Positions 12,906 through 24,100 of a stretch of 64,000 bases of DNA are shown piece after piece. Each line of letters starts with the position of its first letter. Within the stretch, counting starts at the first letter, position 1. Origin of the DNA: Xylona heveae TC161 (lineage: Eukaryota > Ascomycota > Xylonomycetes > Xylonales > Xylonaceae); assembly GCF_001619985.1 (NCBI RefSeq), contig NW_017264195.1, positions 1,240,001-1,304,000 of the forward strand, in the 5' to 3' direction. The translations under genes were made by a program, and so were the position numbers. The notes below the pieces were generated by a model, which saw only the letters and a program-made list of their open reading frames with translations, made no database searches and was not told where the DNA came from.

Positions 12906-13787
12906 ATGTCGGCACTTATCGACGCCCAGCTGGCTGTCTTCGCCCTCTTGTTCTTTCCCTCTTTATATTGTCTCTTCCGACATGGTAAGACAGGGATCCT
13001 CGGATGGTTTTACGTCAATCTCTTCTGCGCACTTCGAGTCATTGGCTGTGCCTTGACTATCCGCGATGAGCACAACGGTACCGTGGGAACCGCAGCGACG
13101 ATAATCATGAGCGTGGGGCTGTCACCTTTGCTGCTTTCGGCCGCCGGCATACTTGGCGAGGCGTAAGTCATTGATACCAAAAAAATAGAAGCCGTCGCTG
13201 ACTGGAAGGTAGAAGACGTTCACGCTCTGGAAAAGCCACACGCGGGCTCGAGTGGTTTCTCGTCATTCAATTCCACTTGATTGTTGCCGTGGGCATCGCT
13301 CTCATTGCATCTCGAGGTTCTTCCTTGGTTTCTGGGCAGTTTACTTCCACCGACAAAGCCCTAATATATGCCGGATTGGCCATCATTGACTTTGCTTGGA
13401 TCCTGCTCTGCTGCTGGGCACTCTTCTCTCTTCGAATGCGCAGCAGAAGGGAAATCAGCAACGCGGTTCATCAGGCCGGAACCATGGTTTGTTGTTTCCA
13501 CCCGTATAACCTTCGTGTTCATAACACTGACATAACTCAAGCTCTTGATATCAGTTTTCGCATCTCTTCCTTTGATATGCCTCCGTCTCGTCTATGCGAC
13601 AATTTATTTTACTGTTCATTCTTCGACAGTCAAGACTTCCTTGGCTCTAAAAGTTTGCATCAGTGTTGCCCCCGAGATGCTGGTGATCGCCTTATTTGTG
13701 GTAGTTGGAGTTCTAACGCGCAACTTGAATGAGGAGAGAAACCGCATAGCACAACCCCACACTGTCGAGAGCTTCAGACCCAAATGA
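12906..13787 (+). CDS. Small multi-pass integral membrane protein (fungal-specific, function unknown)
   Basis: Three exons: 12906-13162, 13213-13486, 13542-13787; about 258 aa. The introns are 50 and 55 bp. The second acceptor was chosen at ...ctcaag because it restores phase and gives a continuous helix (LLISVFASLPLICLRLVYA). About six or seven hydrophobic helices alternate with short loops, for example AQLAVFALLFFPSLYCLF, TIIMSVGLSPLLLSAAGIL, FLVIQFHLIVAVGIAL, LIYAGLAIIDFAWILLC and APEMLVIALFVVVGVL. The pattern fits a fungal family of small membrane proteins of the kind labelled DUF7702, but that name is from memory. The C-terminus is hydrophilic. No catalytic motif is visible, so no function is assigned. 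Confidence 0.82.
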
Positions 13788-13981
13788 ACATCGGCAAGCA
13801 TTATTGGCAAATCTCAAACGCGTCGTGGCAATACACAACATGCGTAAGGATTGGGCTCAGCTTGAGAGTTAAAGTCATGATTACATAAAGGTGTTTTAAG
13901 GGCGCTGTTGAAATGCCGATGCTGGGCATTTTATCATCTTTCCAATAGATTGGTCAAGTAGACGTCCTCCCAAAGGTATCA

Positions 13982-15429
13982 TTAATGAGAAAATCCTCCA
14001 GGGGAAGTTAATCCGACAACGGAAAGAGACCAGTGCATGTGATGTTTCCATTCCGCAGGTAACGCTCTGTAGACACCCCGTATCTCCCTTTGCGGGGTAT
14101 TCGCGAGCCACCATATACCATTTACGTGATTTGTCAGAGCAAAAAAATGTGCAAGGATCACCAGTGCACGAGGTCGCTGCTCCTCAACGAGGTCGATGAA
14201 TAATTTGGGAATGCGTATTGGAAATGCCATCAGTCTTCTGCACACGCTGATCGATGGCTCGTCCCTTTCGATTGCGCGATGAATGGATCCTATGTAACTG
14301 AGAGTGGTCTCATAAGCTCTTTGGATATCCGAATTCCACAGCCCATCGATTTCCTGTCCAAGGTTCTCGGAATCTTCCAGTAGATGCAAAAAAGGAGCTC
14401 TGTTCTCCTCGGAGAAAAGCTCATCATCATCGTCCAGTAGCGGCGGACCTCGAACAAGCAACATGAACTTTGAGGCATCAGCGCCTTCCAGGGCTTCTAA
14501 ATTATCCAGCAGGAGCTCGAAGACCGTTCCAGCGCCTCGACCTAGCCGAAGCCAATCCATGGGTGGGGAATAAGGCTCGACAATGCGCTCATGTAACATG
14601 GCAAATGCTTGGATGAGCATAATAGTGGAGGAAAAACAAACTGCATCTGCATTGTGCTTATTTAAATTTGCCACCGCATTGCGTTGTTCCCGTAATGCCA
14701 GACCCATATAGTTGTGGCGTGCTGTCAAAAGCTCCGTGTTTTGACCTTCTCTTAGAATATGGGTAGCTGAGAGGGCGAACACTGAGTAGAGGAGATTGTC
14801 ATTTTCAAGTGCCATATAAGGCACGAGTTTTGCCAAGCTTGAGGCTTTTTCTGTTGGCTTGGGAGACGGAAAAGGCTGCCTAGCATTTTCCATGTAGTTC
14901 TGAAGAAGTCGAAGCTCAAGCAGGCGCCGTGATCGGGACTCCGAAATGCCATAATCGTCAATCTCATCCACTTCTTCTGGCGAATCGGCATGTGATGATG
15001 AGCCGAGACTGGTCCCAATTACGGATGGTGATGTATTTGTTGGCTGAATTGTATATTGGAAAGAATTGGCTTGCTGTGCACAGCTAGAGCCTGACTCCCT
15101 GAAATGTGCTTTTTTTGCCGTTGGAGAGTTGTACACACATGGCACCTTGTGACGAGTACAACTTCCACATGCCGGCTGTTTCTCATCACACTATAATGGG
15201 CGTTAATTGTGCTTGGACAATATTTGAGCAACATGCATCTATTGGTGACATCGGCTCATTGAACATTTCTTCAAAGTTCATGTGATTTTAGATCAGCAAG
15301 GTCAAGTTAGCAAGCACTTACTTTTACTCGACGTGCCTTACACCTCTGACAGCCATTTCGGGACTTTTTGTGATAGAGCCTTGCAGGTCGGCGGCCCTCA
15401 CGGAACGGATCCCCCGCCTTGTTCTCCAT
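13982..15429 (-). CDS. Zn2Cys6 transcription factor, Upc2-like architecture
   Basis: Two exons on the minus strand, 15429-15322 and 15190-13982; about 438 aa. The intron splits the zinc cluster just before the third cysteine. The cluster is Cys27-x2-Cys-x6-Cys-x6-Cys-x2-Cys-x6-Cys54, preceded by KKSRNGCQRC, the usual N-terminal form in fungal binuclear-cluster DNA-binding proteins. The rest (ELRLLQNYMEN, LVPYMALENDNLLYSVFALSATH, QRNAVANLNKHNADAVCFSS) matches the short activator domain of sterol-uptake-control-like regulators (fungal TF type 2). Targets are unknown. The start at 15429 is the Met nearest the zinc cluster; an in-frame Met at 15561 would add 44 residues. The gene is divergent from the 17362 gene across 1.9 kb. 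Confidence 0.9.
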
Positions 15430-17361
15430 CTTGTCGGCGCCGATGAAGACAGTTACTCCAGATGCAAAATGACTAAGGCAAGAACAGCTGCTGCAGCGGG
15501 TAGACTTTTTCGAATTGAAGCTTTCAATAATATGTCCTAGTAAAATCCACCTTGAAATCAATAGAAATGGATGAACAATGAAAGTTTAAGCCATTTTTGA
15601 GCATAGTTTTATCTTCTGGTCTATGTTCTGGATTACATAGGAGGTTGATTCCCATTTCGCGCTAACATTTATTGGGGCGTAAGCATGGGGTCCGTGCACT
15701 CCCACACATTAGTGTAAGCGAGAGGAGTCTTGTGAGTTCCAGGACCATGATGTTATAGTTATTTCTAGCCAGAATTAAATCTTTTACCTTAAAAAGGGTG
15801 ATGTTTAAGATAGATGAGTTAAAAATAATTTATCTGCTTAAATATCTGTCTGATATTGGTGTGTGTATTTATTATGATATATAAGGTAACATAGGCATGG
15901 CTTGAGAGATTAGCACTATTACATACAGAAAACACATTGTTAAGGCACTGTTCTCTTTACAGGTATTTTTTTAATACAGCACATGCAAATTCCTGGCCTG
16001 AATGTACAATGAGGTTGGACAGGAAAGACATGTTTATTCCATTATATTGATGTCTTCTCTGCCAAGGGAGCAGTTGCAGCAATCAGGTGTCACGTGCCTG
16101 CAAGATGCCAGTCGCAATTAGGAAAGAGCGACCAAGCAGGACCCCTCGGACCCTTAACCCGTGAAGAATTAACCTACCCGTGTGCTCCGCAAACGAGTGG
16201 CACAGGGGTTACCCTTAAGCGAAGTCTTGTCTTGACTTCCCTTGTTCATCGACACAACAGAAGCAACGTCCGCTCTGTAAATTGCCTATCAAGCTTTCCC
16301 AATGCTCCTTCCTATTTCTCTGTGCTAGACTGCTTGGTGATGCCTTCTTTCTTTGAATATTCTGCACATGCTAGCCCTTTTTTGAAACTGTCCGATGTCA
16401 TGGCCCACCCCAGACAACTCCCCCAGACGTCACTGGCCCGCATACCCCATGATCACCTCACCTCACCCATATCGTTACTTTTCTTTCGTTCATTTGCATC
16501 TTGCCGCACTCCTTGACGACTCTAGTGATGTTACTATCTATTTAATATTTTTCTTTTAGAGTGAACTGGCCCATTCTCATTCTAAATGCCACCTTAGGCA
16601 GGTTTGCTCGTCCTCCGCGGAAGAGGATATGGGCATTGACAGCTAACGTGTGGACCTCTGTTCCTTATTCTCTTCATTTATACAAAACAGTCGGTCATAG
16701 TCCACGAGCTTTCTCTTTGGTCTTGCACCGATTTCACCTACTAGGATGAGCGATTGAGCATGTATGAGCAGAAAGCATCATTTAATAGCAGCTCTCTTTG
16801 ACTGTACGAACGCGGTTGAGATGGACTGAAAGATTATGTATCATTGTGACACCGAATATTTGGTGTAAGTGTCGGAACTTGAATGCTTTGTTTGCAATTA
16901 GTGTTCGTTTGTGATGCGGCAAAGAAAGTCCAACATTCGAGCGTTGTGAAACACATCTGCAGGAACCCGATGTAAATATGTACATAGCCCCCGCTGACGG
17001 ATGAAAAATAGAAATTAAGCTGTCGGCTCGAGTACGCCTATATGTTTTAGATATTGTGCTAGCTAGAGAGCACTGGCATCAACAATTGATGCCCGTTTAA
17101 TGTATAATGCACCGACAACCCCTGGCCAAATCGTGAGAGATCGTCAGAATACCTCAGCGTATCCCAGAAGACTCGTTGAGAGATATAGAGTTCGCCGTTC
17201 TCCAAGGCCATTTATCTATTTAGCGAGTTGCAGCATTGGAGGCTCGGACGTACGCCTATTCGGGCAGTCGTTGTAGCATTAAGCCGGGATTTTATACTCA
17301 GAATGTACGGATAAAGGTCCAATTTACCCTCCGAAATTCTATGCCTCTGATATGAAGCAAA
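15430..17361. other. Long divergent intergenic region, partly AT-rich
   Basis: About 1.9 kb between the Zn2Cys6 regulator (-) and the gene starting at 17362 (+). Around 15760-15960 the sequence is clearly AT-rich, without a recognisable repeat family. An open frame at 16094-16516 (140 codons) has no protein-like features and is taken as chance. The region probably carries both promoters and a long leader for the plus-strand gene. Confidence 0.45.
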
Positions 17362-20300
17362 ATGGAAAGATCACAAAGTGAAGGCAACTCTCGAGAATTT
17401 AGAGATGAGAAAGTATGCCACCACATCATCAATAGGGCAAGGATCGATTGCGGTCCACGAATCGAGTGGGGCTGCACGTTTGACCCGGCCACAGGCTTCA
17501 AGCTCTCAAGGGTGCCAGAGGGGCCCAGAAGGTTGAGAGGCCTCGAGACAAGCTCAGTTGAACCAAAGAGAAGGGAAAGCTTTCTTGAGAAAAATGTCAG
17601 CTTTCTGCAACCGAAGCTGGGGCAGGCTCGTAACCGTCATGCCGGGATATCGGCTTCGAGAATACAAAATGGGAAGAGAGGAGAGGATGACACCAGCATG
17701 AAAAGTCATGCCCAGAAGAAGCTCATATCCACAATTTGCAAACAGACTCCGAATTTCAATTCAAGCTCGCTTCTGAACAGACAAACTTCTACAGGAGACG
17801 TTAACACCACAAGTTCAACAGTCATGAGCACGGACTCTAGCGAGCACTTACTCTCACATTTTCCACTCCCTCCCTCATTCACTCTTCTCTTCCACAACCA
17901 TCCTCATCACATCTCAAAACATCAATTCGCGCAACGCGTCCTTTCATCATCGAGAAGAGTGAAGCTCGGAAACAACTCTATTTCCTCTCCTAGAGGAGTC
18001 TCTTTGGTGTCAAAACGATCCAGATCGCAAAATATTCGTGAGATGGACGAAAACACCGAAAAGAGAGCTTCTGGTGATCTCAAAATGTGTCGAGATGACT
18101 CTGAATCCAGCTTCACTGAGCCTAAGACGTGTCACGCCGGAGAACCTCATAATGCTGGTCAACACGGAAACAATCCTTCCAGAGCTCTCTTCGAGGATTC
18201 GTCCGCAGCTTATACTTCGATCACAGCTCGATCTCATTTGGACGTCTCCAATAACACGCGTATTCCTGGTAAGTTGAACCCAGATCCAAATTTTGAATAT
18301 CCCAAACACAGAGTGCGTGATTGAAGAGATTTGAAACTCATTAGCGATCTTTTGCAGATTTTCCACAACCGCCGCCTGCTGCGTTGATTCGATCTCCTCT
18401 CATGACATATCGGATTAACTCCGCTGAGTCAAATGGTCTTTCAAGCTCTTCCTATGGTAATACGCGTGATCTTCTGCACTTGTCTTCAAAGTACATGAAG
18501 ACGGGCCGAGGTGTCGATGAGGTGAAGAATCCCATTTTACCTCAAAAAGATAAGCCAAACGCCCAAGTCAACACTCGATCAGAGAGCGAGCATTCTGAGG
18601 CCGTCTCTGCCATCCACGAGAAACGTGACCAGGAAGACGTTACTGCGCTGGGTGTCTTCAGTCGCCCTGAAAAAGTTTCTTCAAGCAAAAATGCCACTGT
18701 TTCCATTTTTGACTTCGAAGGCGAAATCGCCGCTAAAACTCGTCGAATTACACGAGCCCTCAAACGTGAAATGGTTCGCCTTAGTGAAATGAGTGGGCTC
18801 AGCAACTTGACTGGAAGTCTGTTGGTTTTCGGAAAGAAAGAGGATGGCCACGCTGAAAGTGAGACCGACACTCTTTCGGACGAGGGGCCGGGCAGCAGCC
18901 AGAGCTCCATTAGCTCTAAGAGCCTCCAGCGTTATCTGAGCTTCGATTCAGGCCTCGCAGTCACCGGCGACTCTCTTCCGCAATCCCCTTATGAACGTCC
19001 AGAATTCCCAGAAACTGAGGAAACCAAGGACCACTTCCATCCAGGAGCAGATTGTGAAGAAAGTTTCTCTTTGCACCAGTCTGAAGTCGAGCTTGCCTCC
19101 GTTGCCGATTCTCAAGTCAAGAACAACGACGAGAATGAAAGTGATGAGAAGGATTGGGAGACTGTGGGGGACGCAAGCCTGTATGGTACTGAAACTTGGC
19201 TTGTTGGGGGCCAAACGGGAAGCAGCGTGGCAGATTATTCCAGCTCTCCTGGATCAATCCATGAAGGCCCAGAGCACTTGGCTGGTGAGATGATTACTCA
19301 CGCTGCTGACACCCGCTATGATCACATCTATAGACAGCGCATCGGTTCTCGCGGTGAGAGAATCTTACTGCCTGTTTATAAGTATTCTGACTCGGCGAGC
19401 TTCATGAACCGAAATGCTCCCGCTACCCCAGTACTGGCAACTCCAGTTAACCGTTCGAGTGGCTATGGAAACTATCAGCATCCGAAACCATTATCGGCCA
19501 AACATGTGAACCCATTCTCGTCACCGCCACCTTTATTGAAATCAACCGTGTCTCTCCCTCAAGCGGCTTGCGGGATTGAACACCAGGGGGTTGTGAGCCG
19601 CTCGGGTAGGTCTGCCGATGTTGGATTTTGTGTTCAAGCCGGAGCAACCGTTCAGAGATACCAGGAAGATCGTTTTGCGGATGTTTATCGCGACGATGAC
19701 AACTATTGGAACAGTAGCTTAGCCGTGCCACGCAACCAAGCACTGCTTCCTTTGAACAACATCCAGACATCTCTGGTCGCTTCAGCTCAATGGAACCACC
19801 AAACAAGCTATAGCGCTGTTGGTAGCTTCAACGGCATCACTTCCAGCAAGACGCACTTTGTAGCGGCTGGTCAAGTTTTGGCAGGTGGCATCGCCGCTCC
19901 TTACTCGTCCAGCATCCGCGTGGTTGCCGCTACTGCCACGGACCGCAATGGCAATATATTTGGAGACAACGGCAGTTCCCAAGCTCCTGCAAGGCACACC
20001 GTCACATATCCTTATCCAGAGCCCCGCAATGATGACGAAATCGTCCTCCCAATGATGGGCGCGCGTGATCTGCTTCGAACCCGGCCAGGGTGGGCAGACG
20101 GAGACATTGATATCCATCGGCAACATCTCATCGAAGCCGGCTTGCTCCATGAGCGCGATCTTTCTGGTTCTAGCAGAAGTACTCCGAGAAGTGCTGCTAC
20201 CAGTGAACAGCACCTGACCCAGATATCGATCATCTCGCACTCTGTATACAGCCATAGCTTGTCCGGCCGTGCCTCTTCATCATCTGTTTCAGGAATTGAG

Positions 20301-20741
20301 CTTGGAGATATGAGCCACCTTCGTGGACAAGAAGAAGAAGAAGAAGAAGAGGCTTCTCGGACTGCACTTTATGAGGCTGCATTTCCGCGAAGACTCTCTG
20401 CTACTCCATGGACTCCGAGCAAGCGTTCTCGCATCTGGGCTTCTGAGCCGCCTTACATCCAGCAGGCCCCGCGACCGACTGGCTCTTACGCCTCTGACCT
20501 CAAACATCGTCAGCGCCACATCTCTCGCGTTATTCTTGCTATTTGTGTCCTATTTCCGCCTCTTTTGCCATTGTATGCTTTTGGCGCTCTCGATAGACTC
20601 ATGATCCAAATCACCCGTGGGGAAATTGATAACTTTTCACGCCCGGAGCAAAAAATCGCCATATGGCTTAGCGTTTTATTTGGACTTGGCATCATAACTG
20701 CCATTGTTCTCGGCGTTGTCGCTGGCACTGTTGGATTCTAA
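17362..20741 (+). CDS. Large disordered protein with C-terminal double membrane helix, function unknown
   Basis: Two exons, 17362-18268 and 18358-20741, with an 89-bp intron; up to 1096 aa. Frame and splice consensus (G|GTAAGT, TTTGCAG) fit well. Most of the protein is S/E/D-rich and disordered, with a run of seven Glu from a GAA tract near 20329-20351. The C-terminal 75 residues hold two hydrophobic helices, VILAICVLFPPLLPLYAFGA and IAIWLSVLFGLGIITAIVLG, separated by DRLMIQITRGEIDNFSRPEQ. This suggests a tail-anchored hairpin with a large cytosolic head. I do not recognise a named family. The start is uncertain: an in-frame Met at 18043 (MDENTEKRAS) follows a pyrimidine- and CA-rich stretch typical of a fungal leader and would give 869 aa. 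The upstream 227 codons are open and polar, so the longer form is kept. Confidence 0.75.
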
Positions 20742-21997
20742 ATTTGCTGCGCGGCTACAGTACTGGTCAGCTGGCTGCTAATTTGAGCTGGCTCTAAAAT
20801 ACTGATCAATATCTGCGTTTTACATTCTTTACGATTTCCGAAACTAGAGTTTCGCCTACTTACTGGCATTCCCTATTCCTTTTTTTTCCAACCCAAATAT
20901 TTGACTGTCATGTTCTGCTTTTGATCTATTACGATCTTTTCAGCTTATTAAGCTTTTGTACTCAGATAGCGCGCCTTTTCATGGCAGGGAACTGAACCCT
21001 AAGCCCGCTTAGGCACTTGCAAAAGATTTGAAGAGTTTGAAACATTTGTTTCGATGATGATAGATATGATTATGAGTCCGGGGTGGGTGGGGTGGGACGA
21101 TAATGGTGGACTTGGAGTTGATTGGAATACGGAATATGCGTCTCCTCCCTTTGGGTTAAGACTATTGTTTTCCTGGCTGCCTGCAAGGATGAATTCATCG
21201 GCAACGGCAACGGCAACGGCGGTGACGGGTAGGGTGTTTATGGGAGAAGGTGTGTTTGGTGCATCATGGATCGCTATTTCTCTTGTGGCGTTACTGTGAT
21301 TATTATTTGCTCGCCATTTCTATGGGGCAAATCTTGATGGGATATTCGTCTGCTCATCGCAAAGGTCTGATTTAAGGATCTTAAACAATCTGTTCTCGGG
21401 CTTTCCTTTGTTTTTCGGATGGGGGCATGGTATTTTCACTAGGGGATCTATTCTCCTTATTAACAGTTTCATTTGCTCAATTTGCTTGCCACTTACTTCT
21501 CTGTCTACCTATGGAACGCCATAGGTTTTATAACTCTTGATGGATAGGCAAATAAAAAAGCTCAACAAAATGACCACCATGCCCTGATGGATATTAAGGT
21601 GATCGACTGGAGTGAGGTTGGAACATGCCAGAAAATGTTTCGAGAAGTTCATCAGTGTACAACACCGTAACCCATGACAATCAATCACAGGAAAAGCTGA
21701 AGCACAGCGGGAAACAACGTTGAAATATGAATGGTGTGATTCAAAAGTTCAGTGATTGTGACGACAAATGCCATCGAATTCACGTCAATTGATATGCTTG
21801 CAATGGGATCCATACGTACATTTTATACTGAACAATCGACGTGCCTCTTCTCTCTTCACTCTCGTTGATTCATTTCTCATATGTCCAAGCAAAGTCACCC
21901 TGTTCTATCATATTCCTTACCATATCCAGTTTATACTCCGGCGCATGTTTGATAATATTTGCGCTCATGACTTATTAGATTGCTCCATACAATTCCT
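20742..21997. other. Intergenic between convergent genes
   Basis: 3' flanks of the 17362 gene (+) and the Nit2-like gene (-). T-rich stretches near 20880 and a short ACGGCA repeat near 21200-21215 are seen. A frame at 21054-21299 on the plus strand reads through glycine- and methionine-rich sequence without family features and is not called. Confidence 0.45.
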
Positions 21998-23079
21998 TCA
22001 CTTTCCCACCTTGACGTCGCCTTCGCCATCCTCGCCTCCTCCGTACCCCGCGCTCACATCAGGATAAATGTCAAATCTGCGCTGCGTATATATGGGAATG
22101 CCCTTTCGCACTTCCTCAATCTTTCCGGACTCTAGATCGGCATACACAATATTCTCCTTCTCATCGGTTTCCGCGAGGACCTGCGCGCTGGGGTCCACCA
22201 CCAAACTGTGGCCCCAAGCGTTATAGCTCGCCGACATGTCCCGCGCAGGGCTACAGAGACCGACATATATCTGGTTATCCACCGCACGAGCCCGCGCCAG
22301 CAATTGCCAATGCAGAGATCCCGTCGTCAAGTTGAACGCTCCGGGATAGATCAGCGCAAAGCAGCCCTTGCGTGCGGCAATCATGGCTAGCTCAGGGAAA
22401 CGGATATCATAGCAAATTGCTACGGCGATCTTGCCATACTCTGGCAGGTCTACAATCGTCAAGTGATCACCCGGAGACAAGACTTCCGACTCCTTGAAGG
22501 TAATCTTGCCAGGAATGTCAATGTCGAAGAGGTGCACTTTGCGATGCGTGGCCAAGAGCACTCCCTTGGGCGAAAAGGTCAAGGATGTGTTGTAGTACTT
22601 TTTCGTCGATGGCGAGTATTCGGGGATAGAACCGCCGACGAGATATACGCTAGCTTCAGATGCCAGAGCAGATAGAGCGTGGTAGCTCGGCGCTTGCTCG
22701 GCGGGCGGAGGGCTGGGTAGGGATGCAGATTTGGATAGAGCCGCGGCTTTTGAGGAAGGGCTGTCGTTCAGCGTCTCCGCGTATTTGGGGAAGTATTGCG
22801 TGCCATAGGGGGAGTTGAAGCATTCGGGAAGTACGACGATTTTGGCGCCAGCTTTGGCGGCTTCCAGGACCTTGGAACGCGCATGGGCGAGGTTGACAGT
22901 TTTGTCAGCGCCTGAACAGGGAAAGATGGTTAGTGTTTTGAAGCAAAGTTTGAGAATATCAGAAGAAAAGGGATCATGCAGGGGCAGCAAAGGGCAGCAA
23001 AAAAAGCATTATTGAGAGACGCACCAGACGCGAGCTGGACTAGTGCAAGCTTGACGGTCTTCTTGAGGAGGCCAGCCAT
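21998..23079 (-). CDS. nit2: Omega-amidase / Nit2-type carbon-nitrogen hydrolase
   Basis: Two exons on the minus strand, 23079-23025 and 22911-21998; 322 aa. It begins MAGLLKKTVKLALVQLASG. It closely follows vertebrate NIT2, which hydrolyses alpha-ketoglutaramate and alpha-ketosuccinamate after glutamine or asparagine transamination: VVLPECFNSPYGTQYFPKYA, YLVGGSIPE, HRKVHLFDIDIPGKITF, ICYDIRFPELA, YPGAFNLTTG, RARAVDNQIYVG. The nitrilase triad is present as Glu48, Lys143 and Cys185. There is a short extra S/P-rich loop (about residues 77-93) and a Gly/Asp-rich tail. No targeting signal is obvious, so cytosolic location is likely; some relatives are partly mitochondrial. It is convergent with the 17362 gene and divergent from the MFS gene. 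Nit1-type deaminated-glutathione amidase is the main alternative, but the NIT2 motifs fit better. Confidence 0.93.
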
Positions 23080-24100
23080 ATTTTTCGTATCGCTGGGCCC
23101 TTTTTAAGCTAAAATATTGGGTATAAAATTATGAGAACGACCAATAGACTTTTCGGGCAGAAAATCGGTGTGATATAATAAATTGAAGGAGAGTGATAAA
23201 AGTGAGGGGTGACTCTTCAAATCAATTATTAGCTGCCCTTGTCCACGCCCTGCCGTTATCAATGTTCGGGAGTTCAGTATCAGCCATACCAGGGGCTGGA
23301 TGTTGTCATGTCATAACTAGCGGCTTTCGCCGGTACAAGCGCAGTTTGTCCAGCTCTACAAGCGGAAAGTTTCCCCGAGCAGTTTGTATTCAACACCATA
23401 AGTTACACAACACAGTGCAACGACTAATGGCGCCCTTTCTTCAATTCGACCGCCATAAGTTGATATCATGAAGATTAATTATTTCATGAAAAATTCTGGC
23501 GGGAAAGAATCTTGATGATGATAAAATGGAATTTCTTGTTCAGAACAGCGGGAGAGCTACAGGTCTAGGCGACGTTAACCTAGGTAGTAATATCCAGCCC
23601 AGGTTTCGGCCTATTCTATTCTCAAAGTTCGTCAATATACGTGGGTTGATGATCATTTTGGATGTTTGAGCTGATAGATCTGAAGACTCTGAACTCTCCT
23701 AATTTGTGACTCCAAACGGTGCTACCAATACGTCAAAATCACAACAACGAAACATTTCCTATTTTCTTATGTCTTGGTCACCAACCTAGCTTGATATCTA
23801 GAAACGGAAGGAACGACCAACCTCATTCCTTCTAATACACTTCAAGAGCAAAAGCCATGAAGCTATTATCATGTCCAATTCTCACTCTCACTCTTGCTCA
23901 AATTCTCGTTGCCCACCCCTCTCCTTCTCCTCTTTATGTTAAATCTCTCTGTCTGTCTCTTCTCTTTGATGCTTCCCAGATCTTCCTGTATCAGTTACAT
24001 TTTTTCGGCCACTCCGGGGGCAGCGTTTGGCTGTGAGGTATTTCCTATCTTTACGCCGACGCTTCACTAAGTTGCTCAAATCTTTATCCGGTTCGCGCCT
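23080..24100. other. Divergent intergenic region and MFS gene leader
   Basis: About 1 kb between the Nit2-like gene (-) and the MFS transporter (+). The right part (about 23840-24000) is C/T-rich like a fungal leader and carries a 59-codon upstream ORF, listed separately. A frame at 23193-23471 is not protein-like. Confidence 0.5.
23857..24036 (+). other. Upstream ORF (59 codons) with signal-peptide-like start, before the MFS gene
   Basis: ATG at 23857 opens a 59-residue frame ending 64 bp before the chosen MFS start codon. It begins MKLLSCPILTLTLAQILVAH, a charged N-terminus followed by a hydrophobic core like a signal peptide, then continues leucine- and serine-rich. It lies in pyrimidine-rich leader sequence, whose codons favour Leu/Ser/Pro by composition, so the likeness may be accidental. 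It could act as a translational uORF of the transporter gene. Confidence 0.35.

Noticed and set aside
15760-15960. AT-rich patch considered as a mutated repeat or retroelement relic
   Set aside because: No terminal repeats, target duplication or coding remnant could be seen; AT-richness alone is not enough.
16094-16516. 140-codon ORF upstream of the 17362 gene
   Set aside because: Starts in intergenic sequence, has no conserved motif, and ends in pyrimidine-rich sequence; more likely promoter or leader.
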